From Clostridiales bacterium (GTDB lineage: Bacteria; Bacillota; Clostridia; Oscillospirales; Oscillospiraceae): a stretch of 15,470 nucleotides of DNA. The notes under the pieces are model-generated. The model did no database searches, had not been told where the DNA came from, and saw nothing but the letters and a program-made list of their open reading frames with translations. The number at the start of each line of letters is the position of its first letter. Position 1 is the first letter of the stretch. The translations under genes and the position numbers were made by a program. Shown one piece after another: positions 10,101 to 13,857 of the stretch. The stretch lies in assembly GCA_003516765.1 (NCBI GenBank), contig DPCD01000013.1, forward strand, positions 1 through 15,470, in the 5' to 3' direction.

Positions 10101-10939
10101 GGGCGCTCCGATTTCTGATATGTCTGATAGACCTTGTACTGGTTCGCGTCCATCTGATACTGCCGGTCGACCTCGGCCTTCCGCTCCTTCAGCTTGGAGA
10201 TGGCGTCCTCTGCGTCATTCTCTTCCTGCCGGAACGCGCGGATCGGGGAGAGTGCGCGCCCGATCTTCTCCCACAGGCTGGTGTTCTTGCGCCGTTCCTC
10301 TTCCTGCTGCGTCAGCGCGTCGATCTGCTTCTGGAGGTCTTCGGACTGCCTGCCCAGAATCTGCTGCCGCCGCATTTCCTCTGTTTCGTTCTCCAGCTTC
10401 GGCAGGGAGGCACGCTCCTTCGCCGCTTCTTCCCGTGCCGCTCTGTCCGGGTCAATGTTTCGTGGGTTCTCCAGAAAATGTTTCTCGCTTTCCGTCAGCC
10501 GCTTTCCGCTCATCTGCTGCCGGGCGAGTTCCTGCCGATACTTTGCATCTTCATAGTTCTGATACGCCGCGTTCTTGGCCGCTCCGGACGAACTGTAACG
10601 GCGGTAATTGTCAAAAGCCTGTGCCGCTGCGTTGACCTGTTCCTGATAGTGCCGGTTCGTGTCACGGCGCTGCGCGTTCACCTGCGCGGAGTACCTTTCA
10701 GCCGCGAACTGGTCATAGTTCCGATCTTCCGCGTTATATTTCCGCACCTGAAGGGTCTGCGGGAAGCTGCTGGACTGCTCATATTCGCGCAGCGCGTCAG
10801 CCCCGCTCCGCTTCCACTTTCCTCCGGCCTCAGACGTGCTTCTTTCATTCAGTGGTGTTACGCCGATGCTTCCGACATAGTTGCTGGACTGTTCATATTC
10901 CCGCAGAGCATCCGCGCCGCTCCGTTTCCACTTTGCCAT
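1..10939 (-). CDS. Giant DarB-like polyvalent phage protein: methyltransferase-like, SNF2/DEAH helicase, metallopeptidase-like and LPD38-like domains (3' end outside window)
   Basis: I translated the whole frame from ATG 10939 to the left edge and found no stop: at least 3,646 residues. Domains in order: duplicated 17-residue motif (3-19, 41-57); charged coiled coil (about 150-270); Gly/Ala-rich hydrophobic region (about 427-520); Pro/Ala-rich linker (about 690-830); a GQKAIFNAYDG module (849-886); a small domain (about 907-1046); low-complexity linker overlapping the nested gene (1047-1196); methyltransferase-like domain with YVGWGG (1277-1282), EPSCGVGNF (1347-1355) and NVPFG (1413-1417); SNF2 helicase with HGTGAGKT (2027-2034), DEAH (2192-2195), TATPVMNS (2244-2251) and QNRGRIVRQGN (2526-2536); HELGH (2897-2901); and an LPD38-like region (about 3267 onward). 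Known: P1 DarB (methylase-helicase) is packaged in virions and shields injected DNA from type I restriction. Inferred: this protein is injected with the phage DNA and acts in protection or DNA entry. The position after the tail genes supports that. Lengths above 3,000 residues are known for such fusions but are extreme. Confidence 0.9.
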   Translation of the reverse strand, partial: MAKWKRSGADALREYEQSSNYVGSIGVTPLNERSTSEAGGKWKRSGADALREYEQSSSFPQTLQVRKYNAEDRNYDQFAAERYSAQVNAQRRDTNRHYQEQVNAAAQAFDNYRRYSSSGAAKNAAYQNYEDAKYRQELARQQMSGKRLTESEKHFLENPRNIDPDRAAREEAAKERASLPKLENETEEMRRQQILGRQSEDLQKQIDALTQQEEERRKNTSLWEKIGRALSPIRAFRQEENDAEDAISKLKERKAEVDRQYQMDANQYKVYQTYQKSERPEAYTAENVGNYKQRLAALASVYGTWTKEQEQEAKEAIGTQSGGTGLLSAERNVWAFAPYQEAVRKNDKESARQWEQIYNALYTRLYSGQEAVTSGLMQGLGFEALGDVLLHTSTEMADEAYDRWAEQKQNYAYAQSEHPYLASGARIAGSLALMSGVGKAAGAGLAATGLKTGSFWFNVARGSLTFAGVNAIQNSGAAASGDISGGDYLKSIAVSGAQGAAGNIAGELVGSGLANVLRKNGLMTPFFEFVRQTASGMSNATVNQAIGYAAADKKPTRQEIAEGLVTSFLFSALSSAISTYETTNAQKARMQQAYNQIEASYQAMAAGTENMTPEAKAQRVQLILQQTQNLRAATGEYYIAGQQKAVNNLNSALDAIEDWANNYLNGYQAAADAMQPKTALPGGTTGQIPSAPAQPPVDPNLTQEVANGLQTAITQGVIQADTPLPMTVGDAAAGAAQSISQNLQARGLDAKTADALVRAATEMQQEAASAPSGGQNAAPTETVAPKQNTAQTPAQDAAQAETLKPTGREASTPKQEPPKTAKKAAAPAKTRTTEAASMESIAKTLGASGQKAIFNAYDGKMDTAEYAGEFVKVYNAARAGNDLPETKTLAPWQKYAAEVAGKNDMEPQEEWLNIDPKAVRAELAERGIENGETVNPELRKNDPFINRVMEDVEKRTVAETGETAYTEDKNSVEYVSSLLESVNTANTDNYRFRIQDRGDGQWIGTITGRTETVGAVPVENARKLTYTSPAYTSRQEAVEDILAVAGNNKLLTGGTSNEVQSVSDRQGVPESSVSGTGDGGLLGGVSAEDVQKPEGGRRTAPAVAAEGRTAGRDAGRPDETGAGTGSGVGVREGGHLQPATGSGRGQRGVQGTSRRGTPVSVVHVTERGGAGDSVRTVSEEPGEHRTGEGNDGVLTPETAKKPSADLSATVQREIREKTADSVSPKGTNYVIPEEGLKLPNGEKARYKSNVAAIQTLRAVMSENRMATPEEQAVLARYVGWGGIPNAFDSHKEDWAKEYRQLKGLLSESEWKAAMQSTTNAHFTSVEVIRAMYHGLESLGFTGGRVLEPSCGVGNFAGAMPASLLPNVKSLTMVELDEVTGNIAKALYPNAKVMVQGFETAVIPDNYMDLAIGNVPFGNYAIFDKAYPKAVTNSIHNYFFAKSIDKVRPGGVLCFITSRYTMDARDSSVREYMMQRADLLGAIRLPDTAFKANAGTDVVTDILVFKKRPAGTAYAGETFRDVDYYHQDKGIWEQTNGYFRNHPEMVLGTVEKSGTMYRANGLTVKAKPGNLGKQIEKAFSQITGRMDYTANPTQAEIQAEVRKEIRSAKSKAKNGSFVSEGGKLYQNQDGELVQLDLSAKQAEVLQGAISLRDTGRELLTLQFDNAPAEQIEAARAKLNEVYDNFVQKNGPMNKPANKKIIQQDADAPFILALENYDAKAKTAEKAAIFTKNTITPHEIVSHVDTAADGIAASINETGGVDIPMIARLMGTDEKAVERQLAAQGLAYKQADESWQPAQMYLSGNVRAKLKEARGLANIDPAYEANVKALEKVVPADIPAQDISVRPGATWIPPRVYADFAAEILGSRNSGWRSAIDVTYSPITGTYKVDYGANGRYLRGNSADSTEYGAEGKTFVQIFEAALNSKDLKVYYPHGKDQKAVLNPKATIAVKEKKNKILSKFQEWMWSDENRIKEYGPLYNDLFNCMAIPNYDGSELKIDGLSAGFTLREHQANAVQRIIMSGGNTLLAHGTGAGKTLEMASAAMKLRQIGAVKKPMIIVPKNLLGQWEREFRSYYPAAKLLVPAENDFTPANRKTFANKVATGDYDAVIITYEHFERIPLSKQAQARYYQEQVDQIIAAQEEAKKQQAGKNFTVKQLAKKRAELEANIKKLGDVARDEDNIDFESLGVDSLFVDEAHNFKNLFYTTQMSDVADLGNKEGSKRANDLYMKVQYLQGLNGGRGVVFGTATPVMNSVVEMYAMQKYLQGDLLKQKGINGFDAWASEFGEVVDINKMKAGGDGYETKQSMSRYRNLGELQQLFRSFADVVTQAPGLKLPKVRTGGPIVVECDPSEAQTEYLSEIGKRADNIRTGRVDVKDDNILKVYGDGKKMSYTQRMIDPKLGYEEGGKILKCVDNVLKEYRASEGNRGTQLIFCDRGVPGGQDEKNGIFLYRDIKDLLVKGGIPENEIAYAQSYKTDNAKSKMQEMVNDGTIRVLIGSTQAMGTGLNIQKRAVAMHELNAPERPGDIEQNRGRIVRQGNTNPEVSIYTYITKKTFDSRQWDNLKRKGAFIHQIIAGDYNGRTADGDGDFSASAAEIAAIASDNPLILEQNEISQKINRLEALASSHIKEVQEAKRKVMELPQTIGRFETIRGNLKADISARQDSGGDKFRATILGRNYKKRADAGEAINQAVSSRIDMTAEASSAKIGEFAGFDVYADNHGGAYLQGSGAYSFAVNRDSAEGTVRSMENVLKTFEGRLEQTERSLSDRKNDLAKYEQIAKSPFEQQKELDNLRAREDEIMSILNPKDEQGAFVADDGVEKLVERSAGDAAADHSAEWTATRVGDEKQTPKPLSEIIAGIEHDFGINITTGHARGRVRGQYSKLDNGIRTKITNDLPTISHELGHALNREYGLTGKLTDAMRSELKNGLGDLKDEYKQSKWISEGLAEFLRKYLQNSETAAIDYPEFTKHFLNSLSQRDRALVENLADEVNAYYSLDADTAQSAIRLREDRVPTGDTTGDKLRAEASVLYQAWVDSLHGIKLLDEATGTNTYRLATNAAYSDAMAGQIITGNLTDANGQYVGPGLKAALQGINLKNKAEYRAFGEYLVVRHGPERLAEGMRVFADDRKNSTAFMNRRAAELEQQYPAFHDAAERLYVFQDQLKETWLVGTGLISEETGEEWSKRWKHYVPFNRAMPQGQGGAKRGFANQQNPIKRARGSGRDLVHPVDNIISNIVKVVNAGVRNNVMRRITDEAQRVGADAVFLEKIPTPMRGTRVNLTGVKSDLMDRITEKGWANANDFGEIVADIDDYMMQFRRGKAFGDVVTVLKNGKPEFWKVNDPLLLQSITEMSPSKVNGLVDAIGKMSHFMTSNITGDNIIWSIFSNLPRDLGTLMVYAKEPNRFKLLKEIGASYVNKLKGDSANPLYLEYLAMGGGKASYYSTDRDVAKKARKELAGKFTLNPLDWISYLGDMIEQGPRFATYKCLRERGVDPQTAFYEAMDVTTNFRRGGATSRQVNKFVPFFNAGVQGIDKHVRFLTGQDAPPEQRKHVVRNRMIAYFAASAGIAALFYLINNRDEESKKDYQQLSTYTKNSYFCIPMGDGKYFAIPKPRDLAVLTSAMESGLELGVGGNKHAFDGFWSYAAANYLPNVA
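2090..2401 (-). other. HExxH zinc-metallopeptidase-like domain of the giant protein
   Basis: Residues about 2847-2950. An LSEIIAGIEHDFGINITTG segment precedes NDLPTISHELGHALNREYG, which contains HELGH (His2897, Glu2898, His2901). Then comes KWISEGLAEFLRKYL, where Glu2940 or Glu2944 could be the third zinc ligand, about 39 residues downstream as in gluzincins. I recall this type of module in other Firmicute phage polyvalent proteins. All expected catalytic residues are present; the substrate is unknown. Confidence 0.7.
2540..4981 (-). other. SNF2-family DEAH helicase region of the giant protein
   Basis: Residues about 1987-2800. FTLREHQANAVQRI leads into Walker A LLAHGTGAGKT, MIIVPKNLLGQWEREF (motif Ia), VIITYEHFERIP, FVDEAHNFKNL (motif II), VVFGTATPVMNS (motif III), LIFCDRG (motif IV), IRVLIGSTQAMGTGLN (motif V) and QNRGRIVRQGN (motif VI). 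All the key ATPase residues are present. After it comes the coiled-coil and YADNHGGAYL region usual for this family (to about residue 2800). An active double-stranded-DNA translocase is expected. Confidence 0.92.
6500..7297 (-). other. N6-adenine methyltransferase-like domain of the giant protein
   Basis: Residues about 1215-1480. In order: KARYKSNVAAIQTLR, YVGWGG, then NAHFTSVEVIRAMYHGLESL, a SAM-binding motif VLEPSCGVGNF, an acidic VELDEVTGNIAKALYPNAKV strand and IGNVPFGNYAIFDK in the position of the catalytic (D/N)PPY/F motif. This is the characteristic order of DarB-like helicase-methylases in phages and conjugative elements. The NVPF in place of NPPF/Y is usual in this group as I recall it; whether it still methylates is uncertain. 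Confidence 0.85.
7357..7770 (-). CDS. Nested 137-residue gene in a different frame within the giant gene; unknown, weakly TnpV-like
   Basis: The protein is acidic and helical: LTDREYQSLPYPGQVTADYW, then LKEEGELLPLLQQKGERLAE, DLMKQGLAQDQAWEFVKEDI and a Glu-rich C-terminal third ending ARAKEMMAY. It has AGGAGG at ideal distance. About 106 of its 137 codons end in G or C, matching the rest of the window. Over the same bases the giant frame has only about 43 of 138 codons ending in G or C and reads as Gly/Arg/Thr-rich low complexity. This frame is therefore the one shaped by coding selection here. The middle (G-E-L-L-P-L-L, then an A-W-E-F-V-K-E-D-I end) is loosely like TnpV, a small mobile-element protein of Firmicutes, but I would not name it on that basis. 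Its stop is followed at once by the methyltransferase-helicase part of the giant frame. Function unknown. Confidence 0.75.
   Translation of the reverse strand: MKYRAFLTDREYQSLPYPGQVTADYWAEFLPKMCKSLKEEGELLPLLQQKGERLAEMQEDLMKQGLAQDQAWEFVKEDIYSLQPEVDEDSEEYKERLEEELRYQWFMSQSGAEREIPFEQYRKNPENIARAKEMMAY
7779..7784 (-). promoter_or_regulatory. AGGAGG ribosome-binding site of the nested gene, inside the giant gene
   Basis: A perfect AGGAGG lies eight bases before the ATG at 7770, within codons for T-G-G-T of the giant frame. This is a strong site at a good distance from an ATG that opens a 137-codon frame. Confidence 0.85.
9380..9661 (-). other. Gly/Ala-rich hydrophobic region of the giant protein, possibly membrane-active
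   Basis: Residues about 427-520 contain IAGSLALMSGVGKAAGAGLA, then A-T-G-L-K-T-G-S-F-W-F, SLTFAGVNAIQNSG and IAVSGAQGAAGNIAGELVGS. Small residues alternate with hydrophobic ones as in glycine-zipper helices. Podoviral ejection proteins use such helices to cross or line membranes; assigning that role here is inference. It could instead be a helical packing domain. Confidence 0.5.
10769..10819 (-). repeat. N-terminal 17-residue motif, copy 2
   Basis: Encodes the same 17 residues as copy 1, at residues 41-57, 114 bases downstream. All seven base differences are third-position synonymous changes, so the motif has been conserved as protein since duplication. The intervening segment is unrelated. 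Confidence 0.95.
10883..10933 (-). repeat. N-terminal 17-residue motif, copy 1
   Basis: Encodes KWKRSGADALREYEQSS, residues 3-19 of the giant protein. It is identical in protein to copy 2 at 10769-10819, although 7 of 51 bases differ. Confidence 0.95.
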
Positions 10940-10943
10940 AGTG

Positions 10944-10950
10944 CCTCCTT
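10944..10950 (-). promoter_or_regulatory. AAGGAGG ribosome-binding site of the giant gene
   Basis: AAGGAGG lies four bases before the ATG at 10939 and begins within the TAA stop of the 433-residue gene. It gives a clear start for the giant frame and suggests coupled, high-level expression with the tail genes. Confidence 0.85.
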
Positions 10951-12250
10951 ATTCCAACGGAATTCCAAATCCTGCATCGTTCAGGATGCTCGCCAATTCG
11001 TTATACTGCTTTTTGCCCTTCGAATTGCCAAGATTGAGCTGATGGACAATGCCCTGAAACAGTTCATACGCCTTGTCTTTCCGTCCCAATGCGATCCACT
11101 CATACATGCCGCGCTTCAGCTGGTCATAGGTCTTCGACTGGATGCCGCCCGCGCCGCCTCTGTTGTAGGTGTTGTCAATATAGCCCTTGCCGGTTTGCCG
11201 CGTTGTTTCTTCTTCGCTGCCGCCGCTTCCGCCTCTTCCGCCTCTTCCGCCAGAACCGCCGGAGCCGCCGGAAGGCTGATTCGCGTAGTACGCCTCGTAG
11301 GTTTTCAGCTCTGCGGGTGTCAAGCCGGAACGTGCGATCAGGGTCGCATCGAGATCGGCCAGCTTTCCGCCGGCCTTTAAGAAGTTCTGCACACGATCCA
11401 GCGCGTCGCCCTGCGCCGCCGTCTCCATCGAATACTGCGTGCTCTGCTGGTTGGCCGCGAGGCCGAGGTTGTTCGCAATCTGGTTGTAGCGGTCAGAATA
11501 CACGCCGTAATCAAATTTCCGGTCTGTGTTGTACTGGCCGAGCGCGTCAATGTACTTCGCATAGTCCAGCTGTTCCTGCCCCTGAAGCGCGCTGATCTTG
11601 CTCTGCTGCAAGCTCGCGTCGTCCAGATACTTCTGATAGGCCAGCCGTTCCAGCTCCGGGATCTTGTCGGCAATCTGAGAAGCGTAGTAATTCTGTGCCT
11701 GTGCCGCCGCACTCGCCGCATAGCTCGACGGAATCCCGCCGGACGCCGCCGCAGCTTCCGCAAGCGCATCCTGTGTGGCCCTCTGGCCCTCTCGCTGGTA
11801 TTGCTTCCGGTAATTCGCGTATAGCGGGTCGTTTTTGTAATCGTAGCTGAATTTTCCCCGGTTCACATACTGCTGCAAGAGGTCATTGATCTGCTGGTCA
11901 TACCGGTTGGAATACGTCGGCTTTTCCCGCGTATCCTGAAACGGGCCATAGCCGTTGATCTGATCCCACAGCGCATTGATTGTGTCGTTCCACTGGTTGG
12001 TCTGCTGGGTGTAGCTGATCTTGTTATACTGGCTGCCGTTTCCGCCGCCGGAATAGCCGTACTTGCTGCGGATACCTTCCACGAAATCATGTGCGCTTTT
12101 CATGTCGGTCTGGCCGGTGCGATAGGCTTCTCTGGCCTGTGCCGCCGCGCGCAGCTCATCGTCTGTAAAATGCTGCTGGTCAAAGGTGCTCCCGCCGTAT
12201 TGACTGCGGTCGATCAGCGCCTGTTCGTCATATTGTTTCAGTCTTGCCAT
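10949..12250 (-). CDS. Gln/Tyr/Ala-rich phage structural or ejection-associated protein, function unknown
   Basis: 433 residues from the ATG with AAGGAGG; an in-frame ATG 21 codons upstream lies within the previous gene and was rejected. Residues 1-110 are polar with a Gly/Tyr patch. The core at about residues 134-214 has DPLYANYRKQYQREGQRATQ, then an Ala-rich stretch with SGGIPSSYAA and NYYASQIADKIPELERLAYQ. I recall similar segments in unassigned proteins of Clostridia phages and prophages. A Gly/Ser/Arg linker (residues about 328-345) joins a C-terminal helical domain (EWIALGRKDKAYELFQGIVH). It has no signal peptide, membrane helix or recognisable catalytic motif. It lies between the tail hub gene and the giant gene, with near-identical start regions, so a partner or scaffold for the giant protein, or a small internal virion protein, is a reasonable inference. 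Confidence 0.72.
   Translation of the reverse strand: MARLKQYDEQALIDRSQYGGSTFDQQHFTDDELRAAAQAREAYRTGQTDMKSAHDFVEGIRSKYGYSGGGNGSQYNKISYTQQTNQWNDTINALWDQINGYGPFQDTREKPTYSNRYDQQINDLLQQYVNRGKFSYDYKNDPLYANYRKQYQREGQRATQDALAEAAAASGGIPSSYAASAAAQAQNYYASQIADKIPELERLAYQKYLDDASLQQSKISALQGQEQLDYAKYIDALGQYNTDRKFDYGVYSDRYNQIANNLGLAANQQSTQYSMETAAQGDALDRVQNFLKAGGKLADLDATLIARSGLTPAELKTYEAYYANQPSGGSGGSGGRGGRGGSGGSEEETTRQTGKGYIDNTYNRGGAGGIQSKTYDQLKRGMYEWIALGRKDKAYELFQGIVHQLNLGNSKGKKQYNELASILNDAGFGIPLE
11216..11269 (-). repeat. Simple GGX repeat encoding a Gly-rich linker
   Basis: The minus strand carries imperfect repeats of GGC/GGA with AGC/AGA codons encoding GGSGGSGGRGGRGGSGGS. It separates the Ala/Gln-rich body of the 433-residue protein from its C-terminal helical domain and is probably a flexible hinge. 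Confidence 0.9.
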
Positions 12251-12256
12251 AGTTCG

Positions 12257-12263
12257 CCTCCTT
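12257..12263 (-). promoter_or_regulatory. AAGGAGG ribosome-binding site that fixes the start of the 433-residue gene
   Basis: AAGGAGG lies six bases before the ATG at 12250 and shares bases with the TAA stop of the preceding tail gene. This supports starting at MARLKQ rather than at an in-frame ATG 63 bases upstream inside the preceding gene. Confidence 0.85.
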
Positions 12264-13857
12264 ATAATTCGCTGCCGATGTAGCTCTCGCGCACCAGCGA
12301 ATAAAGCCGCCATACGCCGGTTCCTTCAAGCTTAATTTTGAAATGGTCGCATCTGCGGGGCAGGGTAGAGAGGTAATAGCTCCGCTTCGCAGTTGCCGTC
12401 AGCTTCTTCACCAAGACCCACGTCCCATTGCTGTCAAACTGCTGGGAAAGGCTCAGTTCCGCCCCGGCCTCCAGCTCTACGCGGATCTGCACCTTCCCGT
12501 GTCCCTTTTTATTCGGACTGCTCTCAATGAAATCCCCAAACTCCACCATAGCAGAAACGGAATCCTCTTTCACCCCCGTCGCGGAGATCGGATTTCCGCA
12601 TACCCAGAGTTTCCCGCCCGCCGCCATGTAAAGCTCGCCGCCGCTCCATTCAAAGCCTTGCGCCTCTGTGCCGTCCTCGGCGTTCCACATGCTCTTTTCC
12701 GTGTCATACACGAAGATGCGCCAGCCGTCAGAGCCTTTCATGCTGACGTAGTATTTCCGCCCGTCAGAGCCGCCCACGGCGTTCTGATACCGGTCTGTGC
12801 CGAACGCGGCGGAAATGTTCTGCGGTATTCCGCCCGAATAGGCCACGATCCCCGCGCGGGACAGATAGAACAACGTCTCCCCAGCGACCGCGAGACTCCG
12901 TCCGCTGCCCTTCGCCACGCCAAGATTTGCGCTCCCCATCACCTGAAAGTTGCTCGGCTTCGAGCCGTAGACCTTGTAGATGGATTCCTCCTTGAAGAAG
13001 CAGGGATAGCCGAGATAGCTCACACATCCTGTGAAATCACCCTCGCTGCCCACGCTCGCCGCGTAGGAATCCGAGGCCAGTCCGTCAAACACGTTCCAGT
13101 TCCTCACGTCACCCAGCTTCGAGGCGTAGATCGTGTTTCCCTTGCAGCCCCACAGCCGGTTTTCGTTCTCGCAGAGGAACTCCAAATCCGGCATTTCGCG
13201 CTTGAAGCTCAACGTTTCCGTGTCGCCATTTTCAGCAATGGTGAACGTGTTTTCATAGAACCGCAGCTCATGCCCGTCCACCTCCCGGACGACCAGATAG
13301 ACGCCCTCGCCGGTGTTGTTCTCCGGATGCTTTGTCGCACCTGTGATGGAGATCGCATCCCCGGCCTTGAAGTAATTCTCGAAGTTTACGCTGTCACACA
13401 CAATGGTGTTTGCGTCGGCGGCCTCGCCGCCATACGTTCCGTTTTTGATGGTGCATGCCTTGTTCAACACGCTCTGCTCAATGTTCCCGTGGCTCCCGTC
13501 GAGGCGGTTGTACCACACCTTGTCCGGCAAAATCACCAGATAGGCCCCAAGGTTCGCCATGACCTTCTCCGTGTCTGAAAGACCGGTCACCTTTGCTGCT
13601 CCGTCAAGATAGAGCGTCGTCCCATCCACATAGTAAAGTCCGTCGTGGGCGTACATCCCATGAAACGCTGTCAAAGTCCTCCGCAGATACCGGGCCTTTC
13701 TGGGGGAGAGGATCGGGAAGAGATCGCTCGTCATGTTCTTCTCGTCCCAGATCGTCCCGTCGCCATAGCCTAAATTGTGGTTATATCCGCCAAACTGCAC
13801 CGTCGAAAACTTCTTGATGCCGTCCGCATAGCTCATTGCCGGTAGTGTAAAGCTCAT
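12262..13857 (-). CDS. Phage tail/head-tail structural protein, P22 gp10 / tail-tube-B-like
   Basis: 531 residues. The N-terminus, with FSTVQFGGYNHNLGYGDGTI and a downstream MTSDLFPILSPRKARYLRR, resembles podoviral tail proteins in which a 'mixed bag of measured values' opening leads to a beta-propeller. Residues 226-305 are the most telling: a CENENRLWG strand, then NTIYASKLGDVRNWNVF, an FTGCVSYLGYPCFFKEESIY segment and KVYGSKPSNFQV. This order is typical of P22 gp10 / T7 gp12-type tail hub or stabilisation proteins. The C-terminus (residues 440-531) is beta-rich. The start is chosen at the ATG with AAGGTGG four bases upstream; it overlaps the fibre-like gene's stop as ATGA. The TAA stop forms part of the next gene's ribosome-binding site. 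The family call is from remembered motif order, not from a search. Confidence 0.68.
   Translation of the reverse strand: MSFTLPAMSYADGIKKFSTVQFGGYNHNLGYGDGTIWDEKNMTSDLFPILSPRKARYLRRTLTAFHGMYAHDGLYYVDGTTLYLDGAAKVTGLSDTEKVMANLGAYLVILPDKVWYNRLDGSHGNIEQSVLNKACTIKNGTYGGEAADANTIVCDSVNFENYFKAGDAISITGATKHPENNTGEGVYLVVREVDGHELRFYENTFTIAENGDTETLSFKREMPDLEFLCENENRLWGCKGNTIYASKLGDVRNWNVFDGLASDSYAASVGSEGDFTGCVSYLGYPCFFKEESIYKVYGSKPSNFQVMGSANLGVAKGSGRSLAVAGETLFYLSRAGIVAYSGGIPQNISAAFGTDRYQNAVGGSDGRKYYVSMKGSDGWRIFVYDTEKSMWNAEDGTEAQGFEWSGGELYMAAGGKLWVCGNPISATGVKEDSVSAMVEFGDFIESSPNKKGHGKVQIRVELEAGAELSLSQQFDSNGTWVLVKKLTATAKRSYYLSTLPRRCDHFKIKLEGTGVWRLYSLVRESYIGSEL

Noticed and set aside
9164..11380. 738-codon open frame on the plus strand
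   Set aside because: Antisense shadow of the N-terminal third of the giant gene. It also runs across the giant gene's start and into the 433-residue gene, which a real gene would be unlikely to do by chance.
12251..12313. Upstream ATG extending the 433-residue protein by 21 codons
   Set aside because: The extension lies within the preceding gene, is Arg-rich and lacks a ribosome-binding site, whereas the internal ATG has AAGGAGG six bases upstream.
12343..13578. 411-codon open frame on the plus strand
   Set aside because: Antisense to the tail hub gene, which has a good start, ATGA overlap and recognisable tail-protein sequence.
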